Part shown: positions 1-7,946 of the stretch, one piece after another
Layout of the letters: every line of letters starts with the position of its first letter
Numbering within the stretch: the first letter of the stretch is position 1
DNA from: Halanaerobium sp. MA284_MarDTE_T2
Lineage (GTDB): Bacteria > Bacillota > Halanaerobiia > Halanaerobiales > Halanaerobiaceae
Assembly: GCF_003337245.1 (NCBI RefSeq)
Contig: NZ_QPJE01000013.1
Coordinates: 1 to 61,700 of the forward strand
Length of the DNA stretch: 61,700 nt
Reading direction: 5' to 3'
Notes under the pieces: generated by a model
Told to the model about the DNA's origin: nothing
The model's input: only the letters and a program-made list of their open reading frames with translations
Database searches by the model: none
Program-made: the position numbers and the translations under genes

Positions 1-120
1 AATACAAAAGGCAAGTTAGAGGATATACTGTTGGGCTAACAGGATTTTAAGCCTGTGGAGATGGTGGGTTACCACTTCTAAGAAGCAGGAATCCTCGTGG
101 GCTTGCCCCGAGGAGGGTCA
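1..120 (+). mobile_element. Right end of an IS200/IS605-type (TnpB) element with omega-RNA-like scaffold
   Basis: Positions 3-50 read as a short C-terminal coding tail ending ...TVGLTGF and a TAA stop, like the end of TnpB. They run straight into a structured non-coding segment (51-120) with the GCCTGTGGAG and AAGAAGCAGGAATCC blocks typical of TnpB guide RNAs. A terminal hairpin pairs 93-101 (CCTCGTGGG) with 106-113 (CCCCGAGG) around CTTG, followed by GAGGGTCA. In this family the guide starts just after the right end, here at 121. The segment is an exact inverted copy of 61581-61700. The transposase and left end are not in the window. Family assignment is by pattern from memory. Confidence 0.75.
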
Positions 121-124
121 ATAG

Positions 125-2872
125 GTGGCAGAAAAAGAATTTTACAGACAGAAAGCAAAGGATGTTGTAAAAGCTTTAGAGAGCAGTCTTCAGGGGCTGA
201 GCCAATCAGAGGCAGAAAAAAGACTGAAAAGAGATGGGAAAAATGTTCTTGAAGCAGCTAAAAAAAGGTCATTATTTATAATCTTTTTACAGCAGTTTAA
301 AGATGTACTTGTGATCTTACTTTTAATAGCCGCTGTCATGTCATTATTAATCGGAAGTTATCGTGACGCTTCAGTAATGTTTTTGATTGCTATAGTTAAC
401 TCTGTAATTGGATTTATGCAGGAATATAAAGCTGAAAAAATAATTGATTCCTTAAATAAATTGGTTAATTCACCTTCAAAAGTAATTCGTGATGATCAAA
501 TCGGAGAAATTCCGCAGGAAGAATTAGTTGTCGGAGATATTGTTAGTCTGGAAGAAGGAGATAAAATTCCAGCTGATTTGAGAATTATAGAATCATTTAA
601 TTTAAGAACAAATGATGTTTCTCTAACCGGTGAATCTATGCCACAGGAAAAGCATTCCAACCAAATTGAAGAAGAAAGACCACTAGCAGACCGGGACAAT
701 ATGGCCTATCTGGGAACAACAGTTGCCTCCGGTTCAGCCAAGGGAGTTGTAGTTGAAACTGGAATGGAAACTGAAATGGGCAAAATTGCTTCGATGACCC
801 AGGAAGAAGATAAATCTCGCTCCCCTCTTCAGGATGAACTGCATACAGTGGCCAATCGAATTGGTATTTTTGCAGTAGCAGTTGGATTTACACTTTTTGG
901 TGTAAGTATTTACAGAGGTTATGGATTGAACTTCGCTTTAATATATGCTCTTGGTGTAGCTGCAGCTGTTGTACCTCAGGCTTTACCGATGCAGGTTACA
1001 GTAGCTCTGTCTCAGGGAGTAAAAAGACTGGCAGGAAAAAATGCAGTAGTCAAAAAGCTTTCTTCTGCTGAAACTCTTGGTTCAACCAATGTTATCTGTA
1101 CAGACAAAACTGGGACTTTAACCAAAAATGAAATGACAGTTAAAAAAGTATATTTTGATGGTAGGGAGTATGAAGTAACAGGACTAGGTTATGAGCCTGA
1201 AGGCGAACTTTTAGGTGAAGATGGTGAACCGCTGACTGAAGAAGAAATTGCAGAAATGGAAATTATCTTTGATGCTGCTACAATGGCTTCCAATGCAGAA
1301 ATTCATGAGCCAGATGAAGATCACCCCGGCTGGTATGCAATAGGTGATCCAACAGAGGCTGCGCTAATTACTCTTTCTACAAAACTTGGTACTCGCTCTC
1401 CTAAAGAAGATGAAGAAAATCCTGAATTACATGAATTCAGTTTTGATTCTGACCGCAAAAGAATGAGTTCAATTAGAGAATTTGAAGATGGAAATTATCT
1501 TAAGATGAAGGGTGCTCTGGGGAGTGTACTTTCTGTTTCCAAACATATTCTCAAAGATGGAGAAATAGTAGAGATTACAGAAAAAGACAAAGAAAGATTA
1601 CAGGAAATAAATGAAAAGTATTCAAAAGATGCAATGCGGGTTTTAGCAGTTGCCTACCGCAAACTTGAAGATGATGAGACAGATTATGTTTTAGAAGAAA
1701 TAGAAAAGGATGTTATTTTTCTGGGAATGGTGGCGATGATTGATCCTCCAAAAGAAGGAGTTAAGGAAGCCATTCAGGAATCACATGATGCCTATATTGA
1801 TACCTATATTATGACTGGTGATCATGCAACTACTGCCCAGGCAGTAGGTAAAGAAATTAGTCTTTCTGTTGATGATGAAGATGTACCAGTATTTACCAGC
1901 AAAGATTTGGAAGAGATGAGTGAAGAAAAACTTAGACAGACTATGGAAGAAAACAAGTCACTTATTTTTTCTAGGGTATCACCTGAGGATAAATTGCGGA
2001 TAGTTAAAAATTTAAAAGAACAGCAGAAAATTGTTGCTGTAACAGGAGATGGAGTTAATGATGCTCCAGCACTAAAAAGTGCTCATATTGGTGTTGCTAT
2101 GGGGCAGATGGGTACAGATGTGTCCAAAGAAGCATCAGAGTTGATTTTGCTGGATGACAGTTATCCAACCTTAGTTTATGCGATTAAAGAAGGAAGGACC
2201 ATTTATAATAATTTAAAGAAAACAATTCTGGGAACATTAACTGCCAATGGGGCTGAATTAACACTGGTTCTGCTTGGATTAATTGCAGCAGCACTTTTTG
2301 ACTTACCGATTCCAATACTGGCTATTCAGATTCTATCAATTGACCTCCTAGCTGAAATTTTACCATTAACAGCTTATACTTTTGATCCAGCTTCAGAGCA
2401 GATAATGACCTCACCGCCAAGAAGTCAGGATGACCATATTGTTAATAAAAAAAGTTTCAGCAGGTTTGCCTTTATGGCTTTAGTAATTGGAGGTTTTGCT
2501 TATTTAAATTTCTATTCTTTCATTAACGGACAAATTTCAGCTGTTAGTGAAGGAGGAAAATTATATGCTCAGGCGACAACAATCAGTTATTTAACTGTTG
2601 CCTGTCTGCAGTGGATAAATATTATGTCTTTAAGATATGAATATCAGAGTATTTTTTCTAAGAACTTTTTTAGTAACCCCAAAATACTATATGCAATTTT
2701 GATTTCAATTGGATTAGTATTAGGAGTAGTTTATATTCCATATATAAACGATTTTCTCGGTTTTGCCGGGGTAGGAATAGCCGCCTGGAGTAGAATTCTA
2801 ATTTCCAGTGTGTTATTTTTAATCTTAAATGAAGTTATTAAGTTTTTCAGACGTCGAAAAGCAAATGTATAA
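125..2872 (+). CDS. P-type cation-transporting ATPase (P2-like)
   Basis: ATP-driven cation pump of the inner membrane, 915 aa, full length for a P2 ATPase. The order is N-terminal cation-ATPase domain, two membrane helices, actuator domain with TGES at 168-171, two helices, phosphorylation site DKTGTLT with Asp327, nucleotide-binding domain, hinge TGDGVNDAP at 640-648, and a C-terminal helix bundle. The helix-4 ion motif is VVPQALP instead of the PEGL of Ca2+ pumps, and helix 6 carries QILSIDLLAEILP instead of NLVTDGLP, so the transported ion cannot be assigned. The GTG start at 125 lies 7 bases after GAGGAGGG, which belongs to the transposon end, so the Shine-Dalgarno site is supplied by the insertion. 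No native promoter is in the window. Confidence 0.93.
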   Translation: MAEKEFYRQKAKDVVKALESSLQGLSQSEAEKRLKRDGKNVLEAAKKRSLFIIFLQQFKDVLVILLLIAAVMSLLIGSYRDASVMFLIAIVNSVIGFMQEYKAEKIIDSLNKLVNSPSKVIRDDQIGEIPQEELVVGDIVSLEEGDKIPADLRIIESFNLRTNDVSLTGESMPQEKHSNQIEEERPLADRDNMAYLGTTVASGSAKGVVVETGMETEMGKIASMTQEEDKSRSPLQDELHTVANRIGIFAVAVGFTLFGVSIYRGYGLNFALIYALGVAAAVVPQALPMQVTVALSQGVKRLAGKNAVVKKLSSAETLGSTNVICTDKTGTLTKNEMTVKKVYFDGREYEVTGLGYEPEGELLGEDGEPLTEEEIAEMEIIFDAATMASNAEIHEPDEDHPGWYAIGDPTEAALITLSTKLGTRSPKEDEENPELHEFSFDSDRKRMSSIREFEDGNYLKMKGALGSVLSVSKHILKDGEIVEITEKDKERLQEINEKYSKDAMRVLAVAYRKLEDDETDYVLEEIEKDVIFLGMVAMIDPPKEGVKEAIQESHDAYIDTYIMTGDHATTAQAVGKEISLSVDDEDVPVFTSKDLEEMSEEKLRQTMEENKSLIFSRVSPEDKLRIVKNLKEQQKIVAVTGDGVNDAPALKSAHIGVAMGQMGTDVSKEASELILLDDSYPTLVYAIKEGRTIYNNLKKTILGTLTANGAELTLVLLGLIAAALFDLPIPILAIQILSIDLLAEILPLTAYTFDPASEQIMTSPPRSQDDHIVNKKSFSRFAFMALVIGGFAYLNFYSFINGQISAVSEGGKLYAQATTISYLTVACLQWINIMSLRYEYQSIFSKNFFSNPKILYAILISIGLVLGVVYIPYINDFLGFAGVGIAAWSRILISSVLFLILNEVIKFFRRRKANV

Positions 2873-2890
2873 TTTGCAGACCAGCAGACC

Positions 2891-2926
2891 GTACCAGGTA
2901 CAAAAAGGCCTTTTTGTACCTGGTAC
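2891..2926. repeat. GTACC-type 36-bp perfect palindrome
   Basis: GTACCAGGTAC, A5, GG / CC, T5, GTACCTGGTAC form a perfect 36-bp palindrome between the convergent ATPase and symporter genes. It is preceded by GCAGACCAGCAGACC, also present before the identical copy at 13091-13126. The position fits a bidirectional terminator. It is one member of a dispersed family (11116, 13091, 27459, 35355, 39937, 59941). Confidence 0.85.
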
Positions 2927-2937
2927 ATCAACATAAG

Positions 2938-4425
2938 TTACAAAATATTTTTCTCCACACACTCTTTTTGCAGATAACAGATAAATTCTTCTGCCTTTTT
3001 TTCCGGTGCTTCAGTTAGCAGACTTACAAAAATAAAAACAATACTAGAAATTAAAAGAGTCCAGATTCCTGCTCCCTGTCCTAAAGGGCTCCATCCAAAA
3101 AATTGGAGGTAAAGAGCAGTCAATGAACCAATAATAATACTGCTCAGTGACCCGGCAGCAGTAGCTTTTTTCCAGAAAAAAGCACCAAACATTGAAGGAA
3201 CAGTAACAAGCAGTCCAACTGAAGCTGCTACAGAAAGAACCGCTATAAGATCAAATTCCTGAACTGCAAAGAAAAACCCTAATAAAGCGATAACTAAAAT
3301 AGATAATTTTGCAGTCCTCAATTGTTTTAAACTTTTATCTTTATCCAGCCTATCCTCCATATTCTTAAATATATCCTTTACAATCAGTGACGAAAGTGTA
3401 AGCATTATCGAATCAATAGTAGAAATGGCTGCTGCTGTAATTCCAATCATTGCTGTTAAAGCAAGAATCGGCGGTACATATCTTGAAGCCAAAAGTTCTG
3501 GAGTAGCCAGATCAGCATTTTGAAGACCGGGTATCAATAAGCGGGCAGAAAATCCCCAGATTACTGAAACAATGGTAAAAATAAAGCCAAAAATTAAAAA
3601 ACCTTTTATCATTGTTTTCATAGATTTTAAATCACGAGGAATAAATAGACGCTGACTCACCTGTGGATTGGAAATAGAAAAGAAAAACCAGGGCAGGCTG
3701 AGAGCTAAAAAATTATTGAATTTAAAAAATCCGGGGCCAGGCACTGTAAGCATATTGCCATCCAGATGAGAAAGAGAGTAAAAAAATTTTGAAAACCCTC
3801 CTAAATGCTGATAAACAACATAAAAAAGTATAATAATACTCACAGTGATCATAATAAGTGACTGCAGGGAATCAGTCCAGCTGATAGATTTCATACCGGC
3901 AGTTAATGCCCAGGCAATTGCGAGTACACCAGCAGTAATAACTCCAACAATAAATGGAATCTTCCCATTAGAAAGACCATTTAAAAGATAGCCAACTCCC
4001 ATCAGCTGAACCGCTAAATAGGGAATCAAAAATATACATGCTGAAAGTGAAGCAGCAAAAGCTATCCACCTATTTTGATAGCGGTCACCAAGCATCTCAT
4101 ATGGTGAAACATAATTGTTTTTCCTGCCTATCAGCCAGAAACGGGGCCCAAAAAAAGCTACAAGAGAAAGCCCTGACAAATATATCAATTCAAAACCCAG
4201 TGCTCCTACTCCACCTGAATATGTAAACCCGGCCAGTCCAATCATCATAAAGGCACTATAAGTTGTGGCACTGTAGGAGAGAGCAGATACAATACCACCT
4301 GTGTTTCTCCCATTTAAAAAGTATTCTGTAATTCCTTTACTCATATTTTTCCGAGCCATTAAGGCAACTAGTGAACCAACAAATATGTATAGAATCACTG
4401 CCGTATATAGATATGCAGCTGGCAT
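2938..4425 (-). CDS. Sodium:solute symporter family (SSS) transporter
   Basis: Sodium-coupled uptake protein of the inner membrane, 495 aa with about 13 hydrophobic helices spread over the length, as in the PutP/PanF (SSS) family. The N-terminal half has the usual helix-2/3 region with SYSATTYSAFMMIGLAG, and the middle has QVSQRLF. The start codon overlaps the stop of the small membrane gene upstream (TAATG), so the two are translationally coupled. That arrangement recalls the PanF/YhdT pair. NiaR lies just upstream on the same strand, which makes a vitamin or its precursor one possible substrate, but no operator is obvious in front of this pair. Substrate unknown. Confidence 0.85.
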   Translation of the reverse strand: MPAAYLYTAVILYIFVGSLVALMARKNMSKGITEYFLNGRNTGGIVSALSYSATTYSAFMMIGLAGFTYSGGVGALGFELIYLSGLSLVAFFGPRFWLIGRKNNYVSPYEMLGDRYQNRWIAFAASLSACIFLIPYLAVQLMGVGYLLNGLSNGKIPFIVGVITAGVLAIAWALTAGMKSISWTDSLQSLIMITVSIIILFYVVYQHLGGFSKFFYSLSHLDGNMLTVPGPGFFKFNNFLALSLPWFFFSISNPQVSQRLFIPRDLKSMKTMIKGFLIFGFIFTIVSVIWGFSARLLIPGLQNADLATPELLASRYVPPILALTAMIGITAAAISTIDSIMLTLSSLIVKDIFKNMEDRLDKDKSLKQLRTAKLSILVIALLGFFFAVQEFDLIAVLSVAASVGLLVTVPSMFGAFFWKKATAAGSLSSIIIGSLTALYLQFFGWSPLGQGAGIWTLLISSIVFIFVSLLTEAPEKKAEEFICYLQKECVEKNIL

Positions 4426-4625
4426 TAATTATCCCCCCAGTAAGATGTTATTTTAATAGTTAAATAAATATCAGTTAAAGCAAATATGCTCCAAAATAAA
4501 AATGCGCCCTTAAATGAATTAATAGAATTTAAAAAATTATAGGGTATAACAAAAGCTGAAATCACAAGAAAAACCATAATACATATATATATCAGCCTCA
4601 ATCTCTTTAATTTGTCTCCTTTCAC
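4425..4625 (-). CDS. Small two-helix membrane protein, symporter partner
   Basis: A 66-aa protein with a basic N-terminus and two hydrophobic stretches (about residues 10-30 and 38-58), ending in a short charged tail. It starts with GTG at 4625 behind GGGGAG; an ATG three bases upstream runs directly into a stop. Its stop overlaps the start of the SSS transporter by one base. Small proteins of the YhdT or DUF3311 type commonly accompany SSS symporters, and the size and topology fit, but I cannot name the family with certainty. Confidence 0.7.
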   Translation of the reverse strand: MKGDKLKRLRLIYICIMVFLVISAFVIPYNFLNSINSFKGAFLFWSIFALTDIYLTIKITSYWGDN

Positions 4626-4788
4626 ATAAATCCACTCCCCTTTATTGAGATTATCACCTTTAGTAAATATAATATTTTATCAGCACCTATTTTAGCTTTT
4701 TGAATATTATCACCTAAAAAAATGATTTTAACAAAACTTATTTACAGTAAAACTTTACACATGTCTTTACAGCTAAAACAAAAACAAA

Positions 4789-5352
4789 TCATTCTTCAAG
4801 CAGATATCCTTTTTCTCTCAGTTCTGCCTTAATTTTTTCTATCACCTGCTCATTGACTGCCTCAATTGTATGCAGATGAACTCCATCAGTTAATTCCGAA
4901 AGCAGTGAAGCCTCATTTTGCTGATAATTATCAATAAAAATATTAACATCATCTATGCTGCTAATCATGAGATTGCCGCTGAGCTCACCATAAATTGGAT
5001 GCTCAACTTTAACATCAATAATCCTCCCACCATAGTTTACTACTGTAAGCAGCTCATCCCTCAATTCATCATTATCTCCATGCCTGCAGGCAATAGAAGC
5101 TTTAACAGTAGGTATACCAAGATTATCTTCATAAAAATAGCCCTGAGAAGTAGCCACTATTCCTTCACCCCGGGCACGCAGAAGAGCTATATCCTGAACA
5201 ATAACCTGACGGCTTACATCAAATTCTTCTGCCAGCTGTGAACCAATTACAGCTTGTTTTGCATTTTTTAATCTCTGCAGCAGTTTGTTTCTCCTCTCCT
5301 CAGTTTTAATTTTTACCACCTCACTTTTATAATCTGTTAAGTATTTTAACAT
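4789..5352 (-). CDS. niaR: NiaR-type transcriptional repressor of niacin/NAD genes (HTH + 3H domain)
   Basis: DNA-binding repressor that senses nicotinic acid in Firmicutes. It has an N-terminal winged HTH (SRQVIVQDIALLRARG) followed by a 3H domain whose three His motifs are visible: CRHGDN, VEHPIYGEL and DGVHLHTI. The coordinates give the longest frame (187 aa). The ATG at 5352 is unlikely to be the true start, because a promoter (TTGACA at 5371-5366, 17-bp spacer, TAAAAT at 5348-5343) has its -10 box inside the first codons. A good Shine-Dalgarno (GAGGTGG) stands before an ATT codon at 5310, and a GTG lies at 5319. Either start gives a protein matching the usual family N-terminus. Probably autoregulated. 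Confidence 0.88.
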   Translation of the reverse strand: MLKYLTDYKSEVVKIKTEERRNKLLQRLKNAKQAVIGSQLAEEFDVSRQVIVQDIALLRARGEGIVATSQGYFYEDNLGIPTVKASIACRHGDNDELRDELLTVVNYGGRIIDVKVEHPIYGELSGNLMISSIDDVNIFIDNYQQNEASLLSELTDGVHLHTIEAVNEQVIEKIKAELREKGYLLEE

Positions 5353-5371
5353 CTGTATTGACAGATGTCAA
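5343..5371 (-). promoter_or_regulatory. niaR promoter with overlapping palindromic operator
   Basis: TTGACA (5371-5366), a 17-bp spacer and TAAAAT (5348-5343) form a near-consensus promoter. The perfect inverted repeat ACATCTGT-CAAT-ACAGATGT (5349-5368) fills the spacer and overlaps the -35 box, so a bound repressor would block RNA polymerase. Autorepression by NiaR is inferred. Confidence 0.7.
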
Positions 5372-5380
5372 GATATTATA

Positions 5381-5625
5381 TTGAAAAAAAAAGAACAGTC
5401 AGCTGTTATTGTCCTTGCACCATCTCGCTCCAATTCTTTTGCTACTTCTAATTATAACTTCCACACCACTTTTATCTTTTTCCAGCAGCTGTTTAAAGTT
5501 CACTCCTTTTACAAGTTTATACCTGATAGGATAATCATAACTACTGGCATTACCAACATCTCCTGCATTTCCTGGAATAAAAGGTGCCACATAATCTAAA
5601 AGTAAAATTCCAACAGCTTCATCAT
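5381..5625 (-). pseudogene. Remnant of an aspartate/glutamate racemase family gene
   Basis: Reading the minus strand from 5625 gives DEAVGILLLDY, then IPGNAGDVGNASSYDYPIRY, the typical N-terminus of one Asp/Glu racemase subfamily (GILxLDxxFPxxPGDxGNxxTFxFPVxY). After about 65 codons the frame must change to continue as AKELERDGARTITADC, which matches the next conserved stretch. The sequence then ends in a T run with no C-terminal two thirds. No start codon is in frame (ATGATG lies one base off). So there are at least two frame defects and a large 3' deletion. It lies downstream of the YheO-type regulator, a common partner of such racemases. Confidence 0.65.
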
Positions 5626-5632
5626 AATTTAT

Positions 5633-5836
5633 CTAATTTTCATTAGCTTTATAGAGCATAAGTTTCCCTCCATAAGGACCCTCCATAAGGACTGCTTTTT
5701 TATCTAAAGCAATCTCAAAATCCATTCTGAATGCTGTATTAAATTTAAGATTACACCTCCACAATACCAAACATTCGGCAGTTCGCAACAGATAAAGAAA
5801 AGCAAACAGCTGGATAATTTTTAAACGCCTATCCAT
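5633..5836 (-). CDS. Short ORF of doubtful coding status
   Basis: A 67-codon frame that begins inside the last codons of the YheO-type gene and ends just before the racemase remnant. It contains a hydrophobic start and the stretch KKAVLMEGPYGGKLMLYKANEN. I recognise no family. Given the decayed gene next to it, this may be random or a remnant; the conserved GGAGG-like bases in it may be a relic ribosome-binding site for the racemase. Confidence 0.2.
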   Translation of the reverse strand: MDRRLKIIQLFAFLYLLRTAECLVLWRCNLKFNTAFRMDFEIALDKKAVLMEGPYGGKLMLYKANEN

Positions 5837-6467
5837 TTAGATATCGATAAATTGTAGCTTCTGACGTTTCTAGTTCACCGGCTACTTCAGAAATTGAATT
5901 TTTAAGTAGAAAAACTCCTTCTTTTTCCAGTTCCTTTACAACTGCTTTTTTCTCATCCGCTGTCATTCTTTTTGGTGGAACAGAAATTCTGCTGATGTGC
6001 TTTTCTATAATTGAATGCATAAGTTCTTCTATTGAATTAGTAAATTTTTCTGATGAATTGTCTTCAATTGTTTTATTTTCCCTTTTATCACCTGTAATAA
6101 ATTCATTCAACAGATCTCTGGCTTCGATAAATTTACTTACATCAAAATTTAAACAGAGCATTGCTGCAACTTTATTATCTTTTTTTATAAAATATGTTGA
6201 AGATCTTAAAGCCTTACCATCTTTTGTTTTGCCTGTATAATTTGTCATATAATCTTTCTCTAAATCATGACCTTCTCTGACAATTTTTAAGGCGAGATCT
6301 GTGAGTGCATCTCCTACCTTTCGCCCACTAATATGTCCATTTTCGATTGCAATAATGGAATTTTCCAGATTATTTAAATCATGAAGCACAACCTCACAGT
6401 TTTCTCCCAGAACTTCTGCCAGAAATTTAACAAGTGGTTTATAATTATCTAAATACTCACTACTCAA
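5829..6467 (-). CDS. YheO/DauR-like transcriptional regulator (PAS-like + HTH)
   Basis: Cytoplasmic DNA-binding regulator, 212 aa. Residues 1-120 form the YheO-type PAS-like sensor domain (LAEVLGENCEVVLHDL, NGHISGRKVGD, TYFIKKDNKVAAMLCLNFD). The C-terminus carries the HTH (ISEVAGELETSEATIYRYL). Proteins of this type, such as DauR of Pseudomonas, control amino-acid catabolism genes. It starts with TTG at 6467 behind GAGGAGG at 7 bases. As the last gene of the ridA - desulfidase - symporter group, it probably controls that operon, although a terminator precedes it. Confidence 0.88.
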   Translation of the reverse strand: MSSEYLDNYKPLVKFLAEVLGENCEVVLHDLNNLENSIIAIENGHISGRKVGDALTDLALKIVREGHDLEKDYMTNYTGKTKDGKALRSSTYFIKKDNKVAAMLCLNFDVSKFIEARDLLNEFITGDKRENKTIEDNSSEKFTNSIEELMHSIIEKHISRISVPPKRMTADEKKAVVKELEKEGVFLLKNSISEVAGELETSEATIYRYLNG

Positions 6468-6544
6468 CTTTTTTCCTCCTCTAAAATAGTCTCTATATTT
6501 TTATTCAATAATTAATTAAAGTACCCTTTTTTGAAATGAGCAAA

Positions 6545-6580
6545 AGTCCCTGAAATCTAATATATATATATCAGGAACCT
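6545..6580 (-). terminator. Intrinsic terminator after the symporter gene
   Basis: On the minus strand AGGTTCCTGA pairs with TCAGGGACT around an AT-rich loop and is followed by TTTT. It lies 100 bases after the DAACS gene. Confidence 0.55.
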
Positions 6581-6676
6581 TTAATCATTTTTAATTATTT
6601 TAAATTAAATATAAACAGCTGTATTTTATATAAAACCGAAAGCAAATCTTCTAACTATTATTTTTTAAATATGTAA

Positions 6677-7846
6677 TTATGCTGTTTTTTTTCTATTTAA
6701 TCCGGTCAGCATCAGTGCAATTGCCCCATCACCGGTAATATTACAGGCTGTACCAAAACTGTCCTGTATAGCAAAAATAGTTAACACAAGTCCTACCCCG
6801 GTCTGATCAAAACCTAAAATACCGGTGACCAATCCCAGAGATGCCATAACTGTTCCACCTGGAACTCCAGGAGCTCCAATTGCAAAGATCCCCAGCAAAA
6901 TTGCAAATAAAAACATGGTCGACATTGATGGTACGCTACCATAAAGCACTTTAGAAATAACCATTACAAAAAATGTTTCTGTTAAAACTGAACCACACAG
7001 GTGAATAGTTGCTCCTAATGGAATAGCAAAATTAGTTATTTCTTCTTCAAGCACTTTAGATTTTCCGGCTGATTTTAAAGATACAGGCAAAGTTGCAGCA
7101 CTGGACATTGTTCCAACGGCGGTTAAATAAGCAGGAACATAATGTTTAATAACTTCCAGCGGGTTTTCTCCAGATATCATACCTGCAATTGAGTAAAGAA
7201 CAGTTAACCAGATAAAATGACCGACAATAACTAAAATTATAATAGTAAGAAACACTGGTAAATGTTCAGTAATTGTTCCTTCATATGCCAGCTCTGCAAA
7301 AGTTGTAGCAATAAAAAACGGCAGAATTGGTATGACTATTTTTTCAACTAGTGATAAAATCATATTCTGCATTTCATCCAGCAGGTCTGATATCATTTCT
7401 GCTTTAGTCCAGGCAGCTGAAAGGCCAACGAAAAGAGCTAAAACAAGGGCACTCATAACAGGCATAATAGCCGGGATATCTAATTGAAACATTATTTCGG
7501 GAAGTTCTCTTAAAGAAGTGGTTTCTTCGGCAATATTTAAAAATGGAATTATTATTCGTCCTGATACAATGGCAAATATAGCAGCCCCTAAAGATGAAAG
7601 ATATGCAATAGACACCGCCTGACCCAGCAGTTTACTTGCTTTTTCCTGCAGCCTTGTTATAGAAGGAGCTATAAATCCAATAATAACAAGTGGTACCGAG
7701 TAAAATATAAGCTGTCCCAAAACATATTTAATAGTAGAAACAACCTGCATAATATCTTTATTTACATAAACACCTATAAAAACACCCACAAAAACTGCCA
7801 CCAGCAATCTAAATACAAGATTGTCTGTAAATTTCTTTTCGCTCAT
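6677..7846 (-). CDS. Dicarboxylate/amino acid:cation symporter (DAACS family)
   Basis: Sodium- or proton-coupled uptake of an acidic or neutral amino acid or dicarboxylate, 389 aa, inner membrane. Eight or so hydrophobic helices are visible, with the hallmark loops GTMSSAATLPVSLKSAGK (the serine-rich hairpin), PLGATIHLCGS and GAPGVPGGTVMASLG near the C-terminal ion and substrate site. It starts at ATG 7846 behind GGAGTG. It follows the cysteine desulfidase gene by 100 bases, so its substrate is probably an amino acid broken down by that operon, such as serine, cysteine or aspartate (inference). Confidence 0.92.
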   Translation of the reverse strand: MSEKKFTDNLVFRLLVAVFVGVFIGVYVNKDIMQVVSTIKYVLGQLIFYSVPLVIIGFIAPSITRLQEKASKLLGQAVSIAYLSSLGAAIFAIVSGRIIIPFLNIAEETTSLRELPEIMFQLDIPAIMPVMSALVLALFVGLSAAWTKAEMISDLLDEMQNMILSLVEKIVIPILPFFIATTFAELAYEGTITEHLPVFLTIIILVIVGHFIWLTVLYSIAGMISGENPLEVIKHYVPAYLTAVGTMSSAATLPVSLKSAGKSKVLEEEITNFAIPLGATIHLCGSVLTETFFVMVISKVLYGSVPSMSTMFLFAILLGIFAIGAPGVPGGTVMASLGLVTGILGFDQTGVGLVLTIFAIQDSFGTACNITGDGAIALMLTGLNRKKTA

Positions 7847-7946
7847 TTATAATCACTCCTGTATTATTTAATAAATATTTCACAAAATATCACATTATTA
7901 TTATAAAAAATAACAGTAGATAAAATTTAACTGAATTCCATTATTT

